From Bog-473 sp963764305 (lineage in GTDB: Bacteria > Actinomycetota > Acidimicrobiia > Acidimicrobiales > RAAP-2), in contig CAVXSD010000007.1 in the NCBI GenBank assembly GCA_963764305.1, forward strand, positions 744,001 to 808,000: a DNA stretch of 64,000 nucleotides, in the 5' to 3' direction. This document shows positions 1 to 8,613 of the stretch, in pieces. The translations under genes were made by a program, and so were the position numbers. A model generated the notes under the pieces. It was given only the letters and a program-made list of their open reading frames with translations, searched no databases and had not been told where the DNA came from. Position 1 is the stretch's first letter. Each line of letters opens with the position of its first letter.

Positions 1-330
1 ACCGCGATCAACCCGACGTCGTTGCGGGCCGGCGGCACCATCGCGCTACCGCTCAACCCGACCGGCATCGCCGTGGCCCCGTCGGGTGCCACCGCCTACG
101 TCTGCGGAGGGGCGTCCGTGGTCGCGGTGAGCGTCCTCGGTCTCACCCTCGGGGCGCCCGTCGCGCTGCCCGACGTCGCCCAGGGGATCGCGCTGAGCGC
201 TGACGGCGCGACGGCGTGGGTGACGCAGTATGCGGGCACGCTGATACCGGTGGCGCTGGTCGCGGGCAGGGTGGGCGTCCCCTTGCACGTCGGCGGCCAC
301 CCCTCCGCCGTGGTCATCGGGCCGGGCTAG
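1..330 (+). CDS. C-terminal part of a YVTN/YncE-like beta-propeller protein
   Basis: The frame is open from the first base of the window, so only about the last 109 residues are present. Two blade-like repeats are visible, GIAVAPSGATAYVCG and GIALSADGATAWVTQ. This is the D/S-G-x-x-A-Y/W-V pattern of YVTN or YncE-type seven-bladed propellers, which are usually exported and bind ligands or redox partners. No catalytic residue can be named from this fragment. It converges on the DUF4234 gene, whose stop codon lies 31 bp away. The fold assignment is fairly secure; the function is unknown. Confidence 0.6.
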   Translation, partial: TAINPTSLRAGGTIALPLNPTGIAVAPSGATAYVCGGASVVAVSVLGLTLGAPVALPDVAQGIALSADGATAWVTQYAGTLIPVALVAGRVGVPLHVGGHPSAVVIGPG

Positions 331-360
331 TTCCGTCCGCCGGTGACCCCGGACAACGGG

Positions 361-786
361 TCACGGCTGAACGGGCACGGGGCTGTCCTCAGGCTGGTCC
401 CCATAGGCAGACCAGATTCCATTCAAGTTGAATTGGTAGTAGAGGGAATACGAAGAGAAAACGAACATCAGCAAGAGACCGAGGATCGGCATGACACTCG
501 GTGCCATTCCGGCTGCCCGCTGCATCGACCGAATGCGATCGCCGGTCCGATACACGGTGACGAACGCTGGGACGATGACCAGGCCCCCAGGAAACAGTGC
601 GAGGAGAGAAATCACCGGGTTCACGTCTATTGCGGGGTCAAGACGCCGAGCTTCGTCATTGATCTTGTACCACCAGTAAAGGTGATAGATGCCCAGGGTG
701 ATGATGGGCCACACAAGCCAGACGAGGAACGGATTCCGGCGCTTGCCAGTGAGTCCGGGCCGAGGCGCATTGCTCGTCGAGTGCAC
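361..786 (-). CDS. DUF4234 family membrane protein
   Basis: This is a 141-residue protein with three hydrophobic helices at about residues 18-38, 55-77 and 95-117. The first helix carries the aromatic signature ITLGIYHLYWWYKIN that is typical of DUF4234. The frame stays open far upstream, but I chose the GTG at 786 because GGAGGAGG lies 6 bases before it. The upstream extension is low-complexity and lacks family character. DUF4234 proteins are small inner-membrane proteins of unknown role. Family assignment is good; no function can be given. Confidence 0.8.
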   Translation of the reverse strand: MHSTSNAPRPGLTGKRRNPFLVWLVWPIITLGIYHLYWWYKINDEARRLDPAIDVNPVISLLALFPGGLVIVPAFVTVYRTGDRIRSMQRAAGMAPSVMPILGLLLMFVFSSYSLYYQFNLNGIWSAYGDQPEDSPVPVQP

Positions 787-998
787 GTTGAGCCTCCTCC
801 CCGGAGGGTCCGAACTGGAGCATATCCAAGGAGCGCATTCGGCCGGCGGAGGACCCGACCGCACAGTTTCGTTCGTCGTCCGACTGTCTGGAGTCGCCCA
901 GACGCTGCCGGTTCGTGGCGACGTGCCGGGCAGAACGTTGCAATCGTTGTTGTTGGTTCCACGGCGCCAGGTCGCGACGCACGCCGGCAGCGTCCGGG

Positions 999-2147
999 TC
1001 AGACGCTGTAGACGGCTCGGGCCCGGAAGCGCAGGGGCCGCTCGGTCAGCTCCTCCATGTAGTGCGCGGCCCACCCGGCGACGCGGGCCACGGCGAAGAT
1101 GGTGCGGCCCGTGTCGGGCGGCATGCCCGTGCCCCAGCTCAGCGCGGCGAGGGCCAGGTCACAGTTGGCCAGGGGCACGTCGTGCGCGGCCGCCAGCGCC
1201 ATGACCTCGTGCACCATGGCGCGGCGCTCGTCACTCAACAGGGGCTCGGCCAGCGCGAGCAACGCGTCGAAGCGCGGGTCGCCGCTCTTGTAGACCGTGT
1301 GCCCGAAGCCGGGCAGTCGCCCGCGCTCGCGGAGCACGTCGTTCAGCGCCCGCGGCACGCCGTCGCGCTCGGCCACGACCAGCAGCTCGTAGGCCTGTTG
1401 GCTCGCGCCGCCGTGCAGCGGCCCGGCCAGGGTGGCCAGCCCCGCCAGGAAGGCGTCGTAGGGGTCGGAGCGCACCGACGCCGCCATGCGCACGGACATG
1501 GTCGAGGTGGCGAGCTCGTGGTCCGCCATGAGGACGAGGGCGGCGTTCACGGCGGTGGCCGGCACCGCAGCCGCGGAGGCGGTGAGGCGGGCGGCGAGCC
1601 GCGCCGCGAGGGAGTCGGCCCGGTCCTCCCCGGCAGGTGGCGGTCCCACGACGTCGGTCAGCGCGGCAGTGGCCCGACGGGCGGCGCGGGCCACCGCGGC
1701 GGGACGCAGGTCCGACCGTAGAGGGTCGGTCGCCCCGCACAGGACCAGCGCCCAGCGCATGCGCTCGAGCGTGGGGGTGAGCGGGCAGGGGCCGAGGTCA
1801 GGGGCGCGCCAGTCGCCTGCTCCGTCGGACTGCCAGAGAAGCTCGGCCACCTCCTCGAAGCTCGAGCCGGCGGCCAGCTCGGTGGCGGCCCGCCCCCGGT
1901 AGATCGGGCCGAGTTGCTGGTCGAGCTGGGTCACCGCGGTCGTCACGGTGGCCAGGCGGGTGGCGGTCTGGCGCCCGCCCCGGCTGCGCACCGCCAACCC
2001 CTCGATGTCGTCGAGGTCGAAGAGGCTCCCCCGCCGGGCCGGGTCCGGGTGCGACACGAGGAGGCCGCGGCTGACGTAGGCGTAGAGGGTCGGCACCTTG
2101 ACCCCGAGACGGCGGGCCGCCTCCTCGGTGGTCAACATGCGGTCCAT
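999..2147 (-). CDS. Citrate synthase-family protein with N-terminal MerR/excisionase-type HTH
   Basis: This 382-residue protein has two parts. Residues 1-60 form an HTH of the excisionase/MerR kind (LTTEEAARRLGVKVPTLYAY). Residues 80-380 form a citrate synthase fold. Citrate synthases condense oxaloacetate with acetyl-CoA (or propionyl-CoA in methylcitrate synthases) using two histidines and an acid. Here the first histidine is in GPLHGGAS, the second in GFGHTVYK, and an Asp in NCDLALAAL sits where the catalytic acid should be. It is divergent from the CBS-fused citrate synthase at 2214. The fusion suggests DNA binding tied to substrate sensing, perhaps control of the shared intergenic region, but that is inference. 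Alternative start: ATG at 2138. Confidence 0.85.
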   Translation of the reverse strand: MDRMLTTEEAARRLGVKVPTLYAYVSRGLLVSHPDPARRGSLFDLDDIEGLAVRSRGGRQTATRLATVTTAVTQLDQQLGPIYRGRAATELAAGSSFEEVAELLWQSDGAGDWRAPDLGPCPLTPTLERMRWALVLCGATDPLRSDLRPAAVARAARRATAALTDVVGPPPAGEDRADSLAARLAARLTASAAAVPATAVNAALVLMADHELATSTMSVRMAASVRSDPYDAFLAGLATLAGPLHGGASQQAYELLVVAERDGVPRALNDVLRERGRLPGFGHTVYKSGDPRFDALLALAEPLLSDERRAMVHEVMALAAAHDVPLANCDLALAALSWGTGMPPDTGRTIFAVARVAGWAAHYMEELTERPLRFRARAVYSV

Positions 2148-2213
2148 CCCGTCACTTTACATTGACTTGATCAACATTTACAGACGCGGGGAACCAGCGT
2201 CATAGTGGGAAGC
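2148..2213. promoter_or_regulatory. Divergent promoter/operator region between the two citrate synthases
   Basis: This 66-bp gap has to hold both divergent promoters. It contains the perfect 8-bp palindrome TTGATCAA at 2167-2174. Two direct TTTACA repeats start at 2156 and 2177, exactly 21 bp (two helical turns) apart. Such symmetry fits an operator, and the HTH-citrate synthase encoded next to it is a natural candidate ligand-responsive regulator. No good Shine-Dalgarno precedes the HTH gene, so its mRNA may be nearly leaderless. The binding partner is inferred. Confidence 0.45.
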
Positions 2214-3737
2214 ATGGAAACCATCGTGCGTGATCTCATGACCTCCCCCGCGGTGACGTGCACCGCCGACGACAGCCTGGCCCAGGCGGCCCGGTCGATG
2301 CAGCAGGCCGACACCGGCTCGGTCGTGGTGACCGACGACGGCAAGGTCGTCGGCATCCTCACCGAGCGCGACCTCCTCAGAGCGGCGGCCGGCGAGGGCG
2401 ACCCCGAGCGGGAGCGGGTGCGCCTGTGGATGACCTCCCGCCCGGACGTCCTCGGCCCCGACGAACGGGCGGACGCGGCATGGGCCAGCCTGACCTCGCA
2501 CCGCTACCGGCACCTGCCGGTGGTCGAAGGTGGCCACTGCGTCGGCGTCGTGTCGCTGCGCGACCTCATGGCGCTGGCCCGTATCCGGCCCGCCGGCGAG
2601 ACGAGCGGGGACGTGCCGGCCGGGCTCGAAGGTGTGGTGGTGGCCGAGACCACCATCGGCGACGTGCGCGGCCAGGAGGGCTTCTTCCACTACCGGCAGT
2701 ACTCGGCGGTCGAGCTGGCCGAGAAGCGCTCGCTCGAGGACGTCTGGCACCTCTTGTTCCGCGGTGAGCTCCCCGACGCGACCGCGGCGGCGGCCTTCGG
2801 TGCTGCAGTGCGGCGCCGGCGCGCCCTGCCGCCCGGGTTGCGCGCGGTGCTGCCGGCCGTGTGCCGCCGTGGTGCGCCGCTCGACGTGCTGCGCACCGCG
2901 GTCTCGCTCCTGGCGGCCGAGCTCGGCTGGCGCCCCACGCACGACATCGGCGCCGACGAGCTGTACGACCAGGCGCTGGGGCTGTGCGCGGTCGTGCCGA
3001 CGATCCTGGCGGCGGCCCACCGGTTGCGGCAGGGGGAAGAGCCCGTCGAGCCGCGTGACGACCTCGGCTTCGCCGCCAACTACCTCTTCATGTTGACCGG
3101 TGTCGAGCCGAGCACGGCGCACGCCCGGGCCATCGAGCAGTACATGATCCTGACCATCGACCACGGCTTCAACGCGTCGACCTTCACCGCCCGCGTGGTG
3201 ACGTCGACCGGCGCCGATCTCGGCGCCGCCATTGTGGCGGCCATCGGCGCCCTGTCTGGACCGCTGCACGGCGGGGCCCCCAGCCGCGCCCTCGACATGC
3301 TCGACGCCATCGGCACACCCGACCGCGCCGAGGCCCACGTCCGCGCCGCCGTCGAAAGCGGCGACCGGATCATGGGGTTCGGCCACCGCGTCTACAAGAC
3401 CGACGACCCACGCTCGCTGCTCCTGCGCTCGGTCACCGAGCGCCTCGGGGGGCCGCTGGTGGAGTTCTCCCAGTCCGTCGAGCGCACGACGGTCGACGTG
3501 CTGGCGGAGCTGAAGCCGGGTCGCCAGCTCTACACGAACGTCGAGTTCTACGCCGGTGTGGTCATGCACACCTGCGGCATCCCGCGCGAGATGTTCACCC
3601 CGACCTTCGCCGCCGGGCGCACCATCGGCTGGTGCACCCATGTGATGGAGCAGGCCTCGCACAACCGCCTCATCCGCCCGGCCGCCCGCTACGTCGGGCC
3701 GCCGCCACCCCGGCCGGTGCCCCAGCCCGAGGGCTGA
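2214..3737 (+). CDS. CBS-domain citrate synthase fusion
   Basis: This 507-residue protein has an N-terminal CBS pair (about 5-60 and 70-125, with VVTDDGKVVGILTERDLL and HLPVVEGGHCVGVVSLRDL). A citrate synthase domain follows from about 140 to 495. Active-site histidines are in GPLHGGAP and GFGHRVYK. The acid position reads NVEFYAG, with Glu in place of the Asp of classical enzymes. CBS pairs usually bind adenine nucleotides, so energy-charge control of entry to the TCA or methylcitrate cycle is a reasonable inference. An in-frame GTG exists at 2205; the ATG at 2214 aligns better with the start of the first CBS motif. Confidence 0.85.
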   Translation: METIVRDLMTSPAVTCTADDSLAQAARSMQQADTGSVVVTDDGKVVGILTERDLLRAAAGEGDPERERVRLWMTSRPDVLGPDERADAAWASLTSHRYRHLPVVEGGHCVGVVSLRDLMALARIRPAGETSGDVPAGLEGVVVAETTIGDVRGQEGFFHYRQYSAVELAEKRSLEDVWHLLFRGELPDATAAAAFGAAVRRRRALPPGLRAVLPAVCRRGAPLDVLRTAVSLLAAELGWRPTHDIGADELYDQALGLCAVVPTILAAAHRLRQGEEPVEPRDDLGFAANYLFMLTGVEPSTAHARAIEQYMILTIDHGFNASTFTARVVTSTGADLGAAIVAAIGALSGPLHGGAPSRALDMLDAIGTPDRAEAHVRAAVESGDRIMGFGHRVYKTDDPRSLLLRSVTERLGGPLVEFSQSVERTTVDVLAELKPGRQLYTNVEFYAGVVMHTCGIPREMFTPTFAAGRTIGWCTHVMEQASHNRLIRPAARYVGPPPPRPVPQPEG

Positions 3738-3825
3738 ACGGCCCGGAACGGGCGGCCGCCCGCCGATCCCGAAGAAAACCCGACTAATCTGGTCGGGGTT
3801 TAGATGATTCGGAAAGGGGCAGGCC

Positions 3826-4356
3826 ATGGGGAGAACTGACGCCGGTGTACGCACCTCCGGCGGGATACGTACCCTGTTCTCGTTCCCCAACCCGGTGAAC
3901 GAAGTGTCGGCCCGGCTGGTCGCGGCCGGCGTCGTCCTCATGTGCGTGCTCACCATCGCCCTGGGGCTGCAGTGGGCGACCGTGATCATCGCCTACGGCT
4001 TCGTGGCCAGGGTGTTGACGGGCCCGACCCTGAGCCCACTGGGGCAATTCGTGACGCGAGTCGTCACGCCACGGCTCGGTCTGCGCGAGCGCCCGGTGGC
4101 CGGCCCACCCAAGCGATTCGCCCAGGGCATGGGCGTCGCGTTCTCCCTGACCGCCCTCGTGCTCACCGGGCTGGGTTACTGGACAGCCGCCGCGGTCCTC
4201 CTCGGCCTACTCGCCGGTGCCGCCCTCCTGGAATCCGCCTTCGGCATCTGCCTCGGGTGCAAGGCCTTTGCCGTGCTCATGCGTGCCGGCGTGGTGCCCG
4301 AAGAGGTCTGCGAGCGCTGCAACGACATCTGGTCGACGCACGGCGCGGCCGCGTAA
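3826..4356 (+). CDS. DUF4395 integral membrane protein
   Basis: This is a 176-residue protein. It carries the DUF4395 opening FPNPVNEVSARLVAAGVV, four predicted membrane helices (about 29-47, 49-66, 102-121 and 122-142) and a cysteine-rich tail (ICLGCKAF and CERCN). Family members often lie near thioredoxin-like or sulfurtransferase genes, which suggests thiol chemistry, but none is beside it here. GGAAAGGGG precedes the start. Its nearest neighbour downstream is the convergent alcohol dehydrogenase. Family is clear, function unknown. Confidence 0.8.
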   Translation: MGRTDAGVRTSGGIRTLFSFPNPVNEVSARLVAAGVVLMCVLTIALGLQWATVIIAYGFVARVLTGPTLSPLGQFVTRVVTPRLGLRERPVAGPPKRFAQGMGVAFSLTALVLTGLGYWTAAAVLLGLLAGAALLESAFGICLGCKAFAVLMRAGVVPEEVCERCNDIWSTHGAAA

Positions 4357-4380
4357 CTGGCTCCCGCCGTCCCCGCTGCC

Positions 4381-5490
4381 TCATCTGTCGTAGATCAACA
4401 CCCCGCGGATGTTCTTGCCGTCCCGCATGTCCTGGTAGCCCTGGTTGATGTCGCCGAGCTTGTAGGTGTTGGTGATCATGGAATCCAGGTCGAGCTGCCC
4501 GTTGCGGTAGAGCTTCAGCAGCTTGGGGATGTCGGAATGGATGTTGGCCGAGCCGAAGATGCTGCCGACCACCTGCTTCTCGTAGATGGTCAGCATCATG
4601 AGATTCATCGTCACCGCGGTCTCGTTGTAGGGGTGGATGTTGGTGACCACCACCCTGCCGCGCTTGGCGGCCAGGTTGAGGATGGAGTCCATCATCGATC
4701 CGTTCCCGACGCCCATGGCGCAGATGACCTTGTCGCACATGTGGCCCCAGGTCTCCTGCTGAATCAGGGCGAAGGCCTCCTCGATGGAGGGGGAGACGTG
4801 GGTGGCCCCGAAGGTGGGGGCCAGGTCGCGCTTGAGCTCCACCGGGTCGATGGCGAAGATCATCTCTGCTCCGGCGAGGCGTGCGCCCTGCACAGCCGAC
4901 GCCCCGATGCCCCCGATGCCGATCACGGCCACGTTGTCGCCGGGCCGTACGTCCGCTGCGTAGACCGATGAGCCCCAGCCGGTGGTGACACCGCAGCCGA
5001 CGAGGCAGGCCTTGTCGAGCGGGATGTCATCGAGGATCTTCACGCACGACGCCTGGTTGACCACGGTGTAGGGGGCGAAGGTGCCGAGGCACACCATCGT
5101 GGAGACGTCCTGGCCCCGGGCATGGTGGCGCACCGTTCCGTCGAGCTGCTTGCCCGTCATGAGAATGCCGCCGACGTCGCAGAGGTTCGAGTGACCCGTG
5201 GCACAGGGGGGGCACTTCCCGCAGGCGGGGACGAAGCCCAGCACCACGTGGTCGCCGGGGGCCAGGCCGGTGACGCCGGGACCAACTTCTTCGATCACCC
5301 CGGCGCCCTCGTGTCCGCCGATGACGGGGAGGGGCACGGGCATGTCACCGGTGAGCAGGTGCTCGTCGGAATGGCACATGCCCGATGCCGCCAGCTTGAT
5401 GAGGACCTCGCCCTCTTTCGGCGCGTCGAGCTCGATGGGCTCGACGCTCCAAGACTCACGGTCCCACAGAACAGCTGCTTCGGTTTGCAC
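4381..5490 (-). CDS. NDMA-dependent-type zinc alcohol dehydrogenase
   Basis: This 369-residue medium-chain dehydrogenase oxidises alcohols to aldehydes. Catalytic zinc ligands are seen in SGMCHSDEH and GGHEGAG, and a structural zinc loop in CGKCPPCATGHSNLC. The Rossmann turn is GIGGIG near residue 193. The overall pattern (LIKLAASGMCHSDEHLLTGD, VGCGVTTGWGS, HPYNETAVTMNLMML) matches the NDMA-dependent nicotinoprotein branch. That branch keeps NAD(H) tightly bound and in actinobacteria is reoxidised through mycofactocin. No mycofactocin genes are in this window. The SDR gene at 6408 is on the same strand but nearly 500 bp upstream, so an operon is unlikely. Confidence 0.88.
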   Translation of the reverse strand: MQTEAAVLWDRESWSVEPIELDAPKEGEVLIKLAASGMCHSDEHLLTGDMPVPLPVIGGHEGAGVIEEVGPGVTGLAPGDHVVLGFVPACGKCPPCATGHSNLCDVGGILMTGKQLDGTVRHHARGQDVSTMVCLGTFAPYTVVNQASCVKILDDIPLDKACLVGCGVTTGWGSSVYAADVRPGDNVAVIGIGGIGASAVQGARLAGAEMIFAIDPVELKRDLAPTFGATHVSPSIEEAFALIQQETWGHMCDKVICAMGVGNGSMMDSILNLAAKRGRVVVTNIHPYNETAVTMNLMMLTIYEKQVVGSIFGSANIHSDIPKLLKLYRNGQLDLDSMITNTYKLGDINQGYQDMRDGKNIRGVLIYDR

Positions 5491-5976
5491 GGTCCCTCCC
5501 AGGGTGCGGCTCGACGACGGCTCACGCTACCGGGCGCCGCATCGGGCATGCCCGGTGGGGCTCTCGGGGGTGCCGGCCCAGCGCCGACCGCGACAGATCT
5601 GGCAGGACACCCGATGCCCAGGCTCGTGAGCGGGAGACACAAAAAGGCACGCCGACGGCGGACCGATCGGCCCGGGGCGCCGCCAGTGTGGCAATGCCGG
5701 CGTTGGCCCCGTGCAGGGCGGGCGGCCTCTCACCGGCCGGCACCTCGATTGCGGAGCCCGGTTCAACAGGCACGACACGCTGGAGGGGAACGGGCCGGGG
5801 GACGTCGGGACCGTCCTGTCGCTCGGTCTCGGCTGCACCGGGGCCCCTCCGGGACAGCGCGTGGCCGACCTCATCGTGCGATTCAGCGATGGGCGGGTTC
5901 ACCGGCCACCACTACTGGCCGCCTCTTAAGCTCCGTCGACTCGTCTGCCGTTGCGGATGGTTCCCCGAGACTCTCT
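5491..5976. other. Gene-free stretch upstream of the alcohol dehydrogenase
   Basis: About 490 bp with no supportable gene. The open frames here are arginine- and proline-rich and lack a ribosome site or recognisable motif. It must hold the promoter of the alcohol dehydrogenase, which I cannot place. Confidence 0.5.
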
Positions 5977-6411
5977 CTACGGGCTTCCCGGAGAGGGAAT
6001 CGACTGGGCGCGCACCAGGGTGAAGTGGCGACGGGCAATCTCCCACCCACCGGAGACGCGCACCAGGACGTCGTCGTAGTACCCGATTGCCTGTGTGCCG
6101 GTCATGTTGTCGGCGCCCATGATCAGGGCATCGACATAGCTACAGGAGCTGACGCCACGATCGTGAGGGGTCATGACTTCGTTGGTAATCCGATGCAGGG
6201 TGTGGCCACAGAGAGCATGCGTTTCCCTCATCCACTCGGTGAGGACATCGGCACCGTGCCAGACCCCGATATCGCCATAGTCGGCGTCACAGTCCTCGGT
6301 GAAGCAGGTGCGGAACAGCTCCCAATCCCGTCGGTCGATTCCCGTCGCATAGCGAACGAGCACCTCTGAGACCGCGGCACGCACCTCGTGATCGATCCCG
6401 ATGCGGCTCAC
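5977..6411 (-). CDS. SnoaL-like (NTF2-fold) protein
   Basis: This is a 144-residue cone-shaped alpha+beta barrel protein of the SnoaL_4 type. The landmarks are VRAAVSEVLVRYATGIDRRDWELFRTCF-type helices at residues 10-37, a TLHRITN strand, and the tail GGWEIARRHF. Relatives act as isomerases, dehydratases or ring hydroxylases on steroid, polyketide and aromatic substrates. The GTG start overlaps the stop of the upstream SDR gene (GTGA), so the two are translationally coupled and probably act on the same substrate. The substrate is unknown. Confidence 0.8.
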   Translation of the reverse strand: MSRIGIDHEVRAAVSEVLVRYATGIDRRDWELFRTCFTEDCDADYGDIGVWHGADVLTEWMRETHALCGHTLHRITNEVMTPHDRGVSSCSYVDALIMGADNMTGTQAIGYYDDVLVRVSGGWEIARRHFTLVRAQSIPSPGSP

Positions 6412-7262
6412 GGTGTGCCCTCCTCATCGCTCCCAGTCTCCATGACCCCGCCGCTGCTCATTGCAACCATCGCTCTGACCGCGTCGCTGCGTGTGAGTGC
6501 GCGCAACATCTTCGAGCCCTCACGGACCCGCTCGCCCACGAGCAGCGTTGGGCCACTGCTCAAGTTCGCGAGCACGTCGGCAGCGACCTCTTCGGGACTG
6601 GCCGTGCCGGGGATCGGCGTGCCGTCATCGGGATCGGGCAACAGGCCGCGGCGTGTGAGCATCCGACGGAATGCCGGTGTGTCGGTGGCCCCGAGTACCG
6701 TGACGAGCACATCAACGCCCTGGTCGTGGAGCTCCGCCCAGAGACTTTCCCCCATCACCGTGTCGAACGCCTTAGAGGCGCCGTAGGCGACCATGTTGCG
6801 GGCCCCGGCGAAGCCCGCTCCGGAAGAGACCAGCACGATGCCGCCTTTCCCCCGCGTCACCATCGACGCTGCGAGGACATGGCAGAGCTCCAAGGGCGTC
6901 ATGCAATTTCGTTGCACGAGTCTTCTCGCATCCCCAACGGGTCGGTCGAGGAACGGTTCGTAGTTCGGATCGGCGCCGGCGCCATACATGAACATCCCAA
7001 AGTCCAAGCCAGCGGTGGCCTCAAGGACCTTGGCCGCCGCATCCAGCTCGGAGAGGTCGATGGCCAAGGTCCTCGTCTCGACTCCGCTCCCTGATCGGAT
7101 CGACGATGCCACCTCGTCGAGTACCTCCTGTCGGCGAGCGAGTAGGGCCACATTGAGCCCCCGATCGGCGATTGCCCGTGCATACGCCGCTCCCACGCCT
7201 TCGGATGCACCGGCAACAAGGGCCCACGGCCCATATCGGTCAACGAATTCTGGGTCCCTGGT
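6408..7262 (-). CDS. Short-chain dehydrogenase/reductase
   Basis: This is an NAD(P)-dependent SDR of about 284 residues. It has the cofactor motif VAGASEGVG near residue 17, the serine strand GGIVLVSSGAG, and the catalytic Tyr-x-x-x-Lys in YGASK near residue 160. I chose the TTG at 7262 because the G-rich run GGAGGGAGGAG lies just upstream. A GTG at 7304 gives a 298-residue form without a good ribosome site. It is coupled by a 4-base overlap to the SnoaL-like gene, so it likely reduces or oxidises a ketone or alcohol in the same pathway. Confidence 0.85.
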   Translation of the reverse strand, partial: TRDPEFVDRYGPWALVAGASEGVGAAYARAIADRGLNVALLARRQEVLDEVASSIRSGSGVETRTLAIDLSELDAAAKVLEATAGLDFGMFMYGAGADPNYEPFLDRPVGDARRLVQRNCMTPLELCHVLAASMVTRGKGGIVLVSSGAGFAGARNMVAYGASKAFDTVMGESLWAELHDQGVDVLVTVLGATDTPAFRRMLTRRGLLPDPDDGTPIPGTASPEEVAADVLANLSSGPTLLVGERVREGSKMLRALTRSDAVRAMVAMSSGGVMETGSDEEGTP

Positions 7263-8072
7263 CAAGGCTCCTCCCTCCGCAGCCTCAGCTGCATGTACGT
7301 CCACAACCGTGGATTCATCACCCGAACCGACGCAGACTGTGCCGGGACCGCCCGGAACTCGATCCCGGCACTTTGGAATCGGGTGATCGGGACAAAGAGC
7401 GGTTCCGCGAAGTGCATGCAGGCCGCTCAGCAGTGTGGCTGCAACCCGGCCAACGGCTCCTTCGGGACATCGAATGCTCTCTGGTTCGCTTCGGATGTGT
7501 CAAGCGGTAGTCGGGACTCCCATACGCCCGATGGGCACAGCTGGCAGGTTTCGGCATGCCGGACAACGCCGGCAAGGTCGCGTGTCGCCAGGGAGTGAAC
7601 CCGTCCGGGTGATGCCACCATCGGACGACGTCGCGACCATCGGTTTGGGGGAGCGGTGGGCTGGCGGCCGACGGTCCGGTGCCGGTTGCCACACCGATCG
7701 AGGGTCGGGCAGGAGATGTTTGAAGGCCGCCGCTCACCGCCCGGGGTCGGCATCTTGTGTCTCGAATTTGGGAGCTGTGCATATCAGGGCGATGCCGTCC
7801 CAGCTGGCTCGAGGCCCGGGGTGGACGTGGGAGGTGCCGACTCTGCTGCCGACGCTTGGTAAGAGCGCTGCTCTGCCGCCGATCTACACGTCCTCGAGGT
7901 GCGCCCAGGCGTGCTCGCAGCGCCCCCGCCCGGATTTGACCGGGCGCTCTGCTCTCTGAGCTTCATGACCTCGAGTGCGGCCGGGGAGTGTCGAGCTCTC
8001 ATCCGCGCGGTGCCGGGCGCCGTCGTTCGGTTGGACCACGACCGCTTGTCTGCGGCTTGCCGGTGCCGCTCG
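7263..8072. other. Gene-free stretch before the tRNA-like array
   Basis: About 800 bp without a supportable protein gene. It holds one diverged copy of the dispersed T-arm-like repeat (7344-7379). At 7920-7975 there is a D-arm directly followed by a T-arm-like hairpin, possibly the last relic of the neighbouring tRNA-like array. Confidence 0.5.
7344..7379 (-). repeat. Diverged copy of the dispersed T-arm-like repeat
   Basis: The core CTCGATCCCGGCAC on the plus strand matches the copies at 31043, 55777, 60253 and 60448. The flanks GGGACCGCCCGG and TTTGGAAT are recognisable but altered. Read on the minus strand, it resembles the T-stem and loop and acceptor 3' side of a tRNA. Confidence 0.5.
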
Positions 8073-8145
8073 CTGAGAAGGGAGGACTCGAACCTCCAGC
8101 GACGGTGGGTAACGGCCACCGGCTCTACCGCTGAGCTACTTCGCA
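8073..8145 (-). tRNA. Degenerate tRNA-Asn(GTT)-like gene
   Basis: The minus strand folds into a full cloverleaf. The acceptor is TGCGAAG with CTTCTCA (one mismatch), the D-arm is GCTC-AGCGGTA-GAGC, the anticodon stem is GGTGG/CCACC and the T-arm is GGAGG-TTCGAGT-CCTCC. The 7-base anticodon loop is CCGTTAC, placing GTT at 34-36, but position 33 is C instead of the near-universal U. No CCA is encoded. It is the last member of a minus-strand array. Whether it is charged and used in translation is doubtful. Confidence 0.6.
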
Positions 8146-8263
8146 AAGTGCGCACTGGATCACGTCATGCCCCCCGGGGGACCGCATGCCGGCTTTCCTT
8201 GTGTGTTGTCCACCGCGGGCCCAAAGGCCCACAGGACGGACCGGGGTGCGCCACTCCGGCCGT

Positions 8264-8336
8264 TGGTGACCCGTGCAGGACTCGAACCTGCATCCGCTGC
8301 GTGAGGGGCGGCGTCCTACCACTGGACGAGCGGGCC
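8264..8336 (-). tRNA. Degenerate tRNA-Glu(CTC)-like gene with encoded CCA
   Basis: The D-arm is GTCC-AGTGGTA-GGAC and the T-arm GCAGG-TTCGAGT-CCTGC. The acceptor is GGCCCGC with ACGGGTC (one wobble and one mismatch), and the 3' CCA is encoded, unlike its neighbours. The anticodon region resembles tRNA-Glu(CTC), but the stem has a central mismatch, position 33 is C, and base 26 appears to be missing. It is probably derived from a glutamate tRNA; function is uncertain. Confidence 0.55.
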
Positions 8337-8351
8337 GTGGATGTTGCCCGA

Positions 8352-8420
8352 CGGAAGGTGGAGGGTTCGAACCCTGAGGCCTCACGACCCCACCGGTTCT
8401 CGAAACCGGATGCCCACTCC
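8352..8420 (-). pseudogene. tRNA-Ser(CGA)-like sequence without a D-arm
   Basis: A perfect anticodon arm CCGGT-TTCGAGA-ACCGG gives anticodon CGA with U33 intact. It is followed by a long variable region and a T-loop TTCGAAC whose stem pairs only in part. A possible acceptor, GGAGTGG with ACCTTCC, directly abuts the anticodon stem, so the D-arm is missing. It reads like a serine tRNA that lost its D-arm. Ends are approximate. Confidence 0.45.
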
Positions 8421-8442
8421 ATAGACACGTCCCGGGCCATGG

Positions 8443-8515
8443 TCTCGCCGGTCCGATTCGAACGGATGACCCGGCCTTCGTCGGGCAGCGCTCTGTTCCG
8501 CTGAGCTACGGCGAG
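8443..8515 (-). tRNA. Degenerate tRNA-Arg(ACG)-like gene
   Basis: The acceptor pairs perfectly (CTCGCCG with CGGCGAG). The D-arm is GCTC-AGCGGAACA-GAGC, and the T-arm ATCCG-TTCGAAT-CGGAC has one mismatch. The anticodon loop CGACGAA places ACG at 34-36, but position 33 is G and the stem has one mismatch. Of the array members it has the best acceptor and general fold. CCA is not encoded (ACC follows). Confidence 0.6.
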
Positions 8516-8613
8516 ATGGCGCCCGAGGCCAGATTCAACCTGACAACCGGGGCTTCGCATGCCCCGTGTTGTTCACTACACGACTCGGGTTGGCGCAGTG
8601 CGTCGCACTGCAG

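Noticed and set aside
2178..3989. 603-codon open frame on the minus strand
   Set aside because: It is fully antisense to the CBS-citrate synthase and rich in Arg/Gly/His with no motif; a GC-bias shadow.
7920..7975. A further tRNA in the array
   Set aside because: A D-arm and a T-arm-like hairpin are present but there is no anticodon arm and no acceptor pairing, so I did not list it as a gene.
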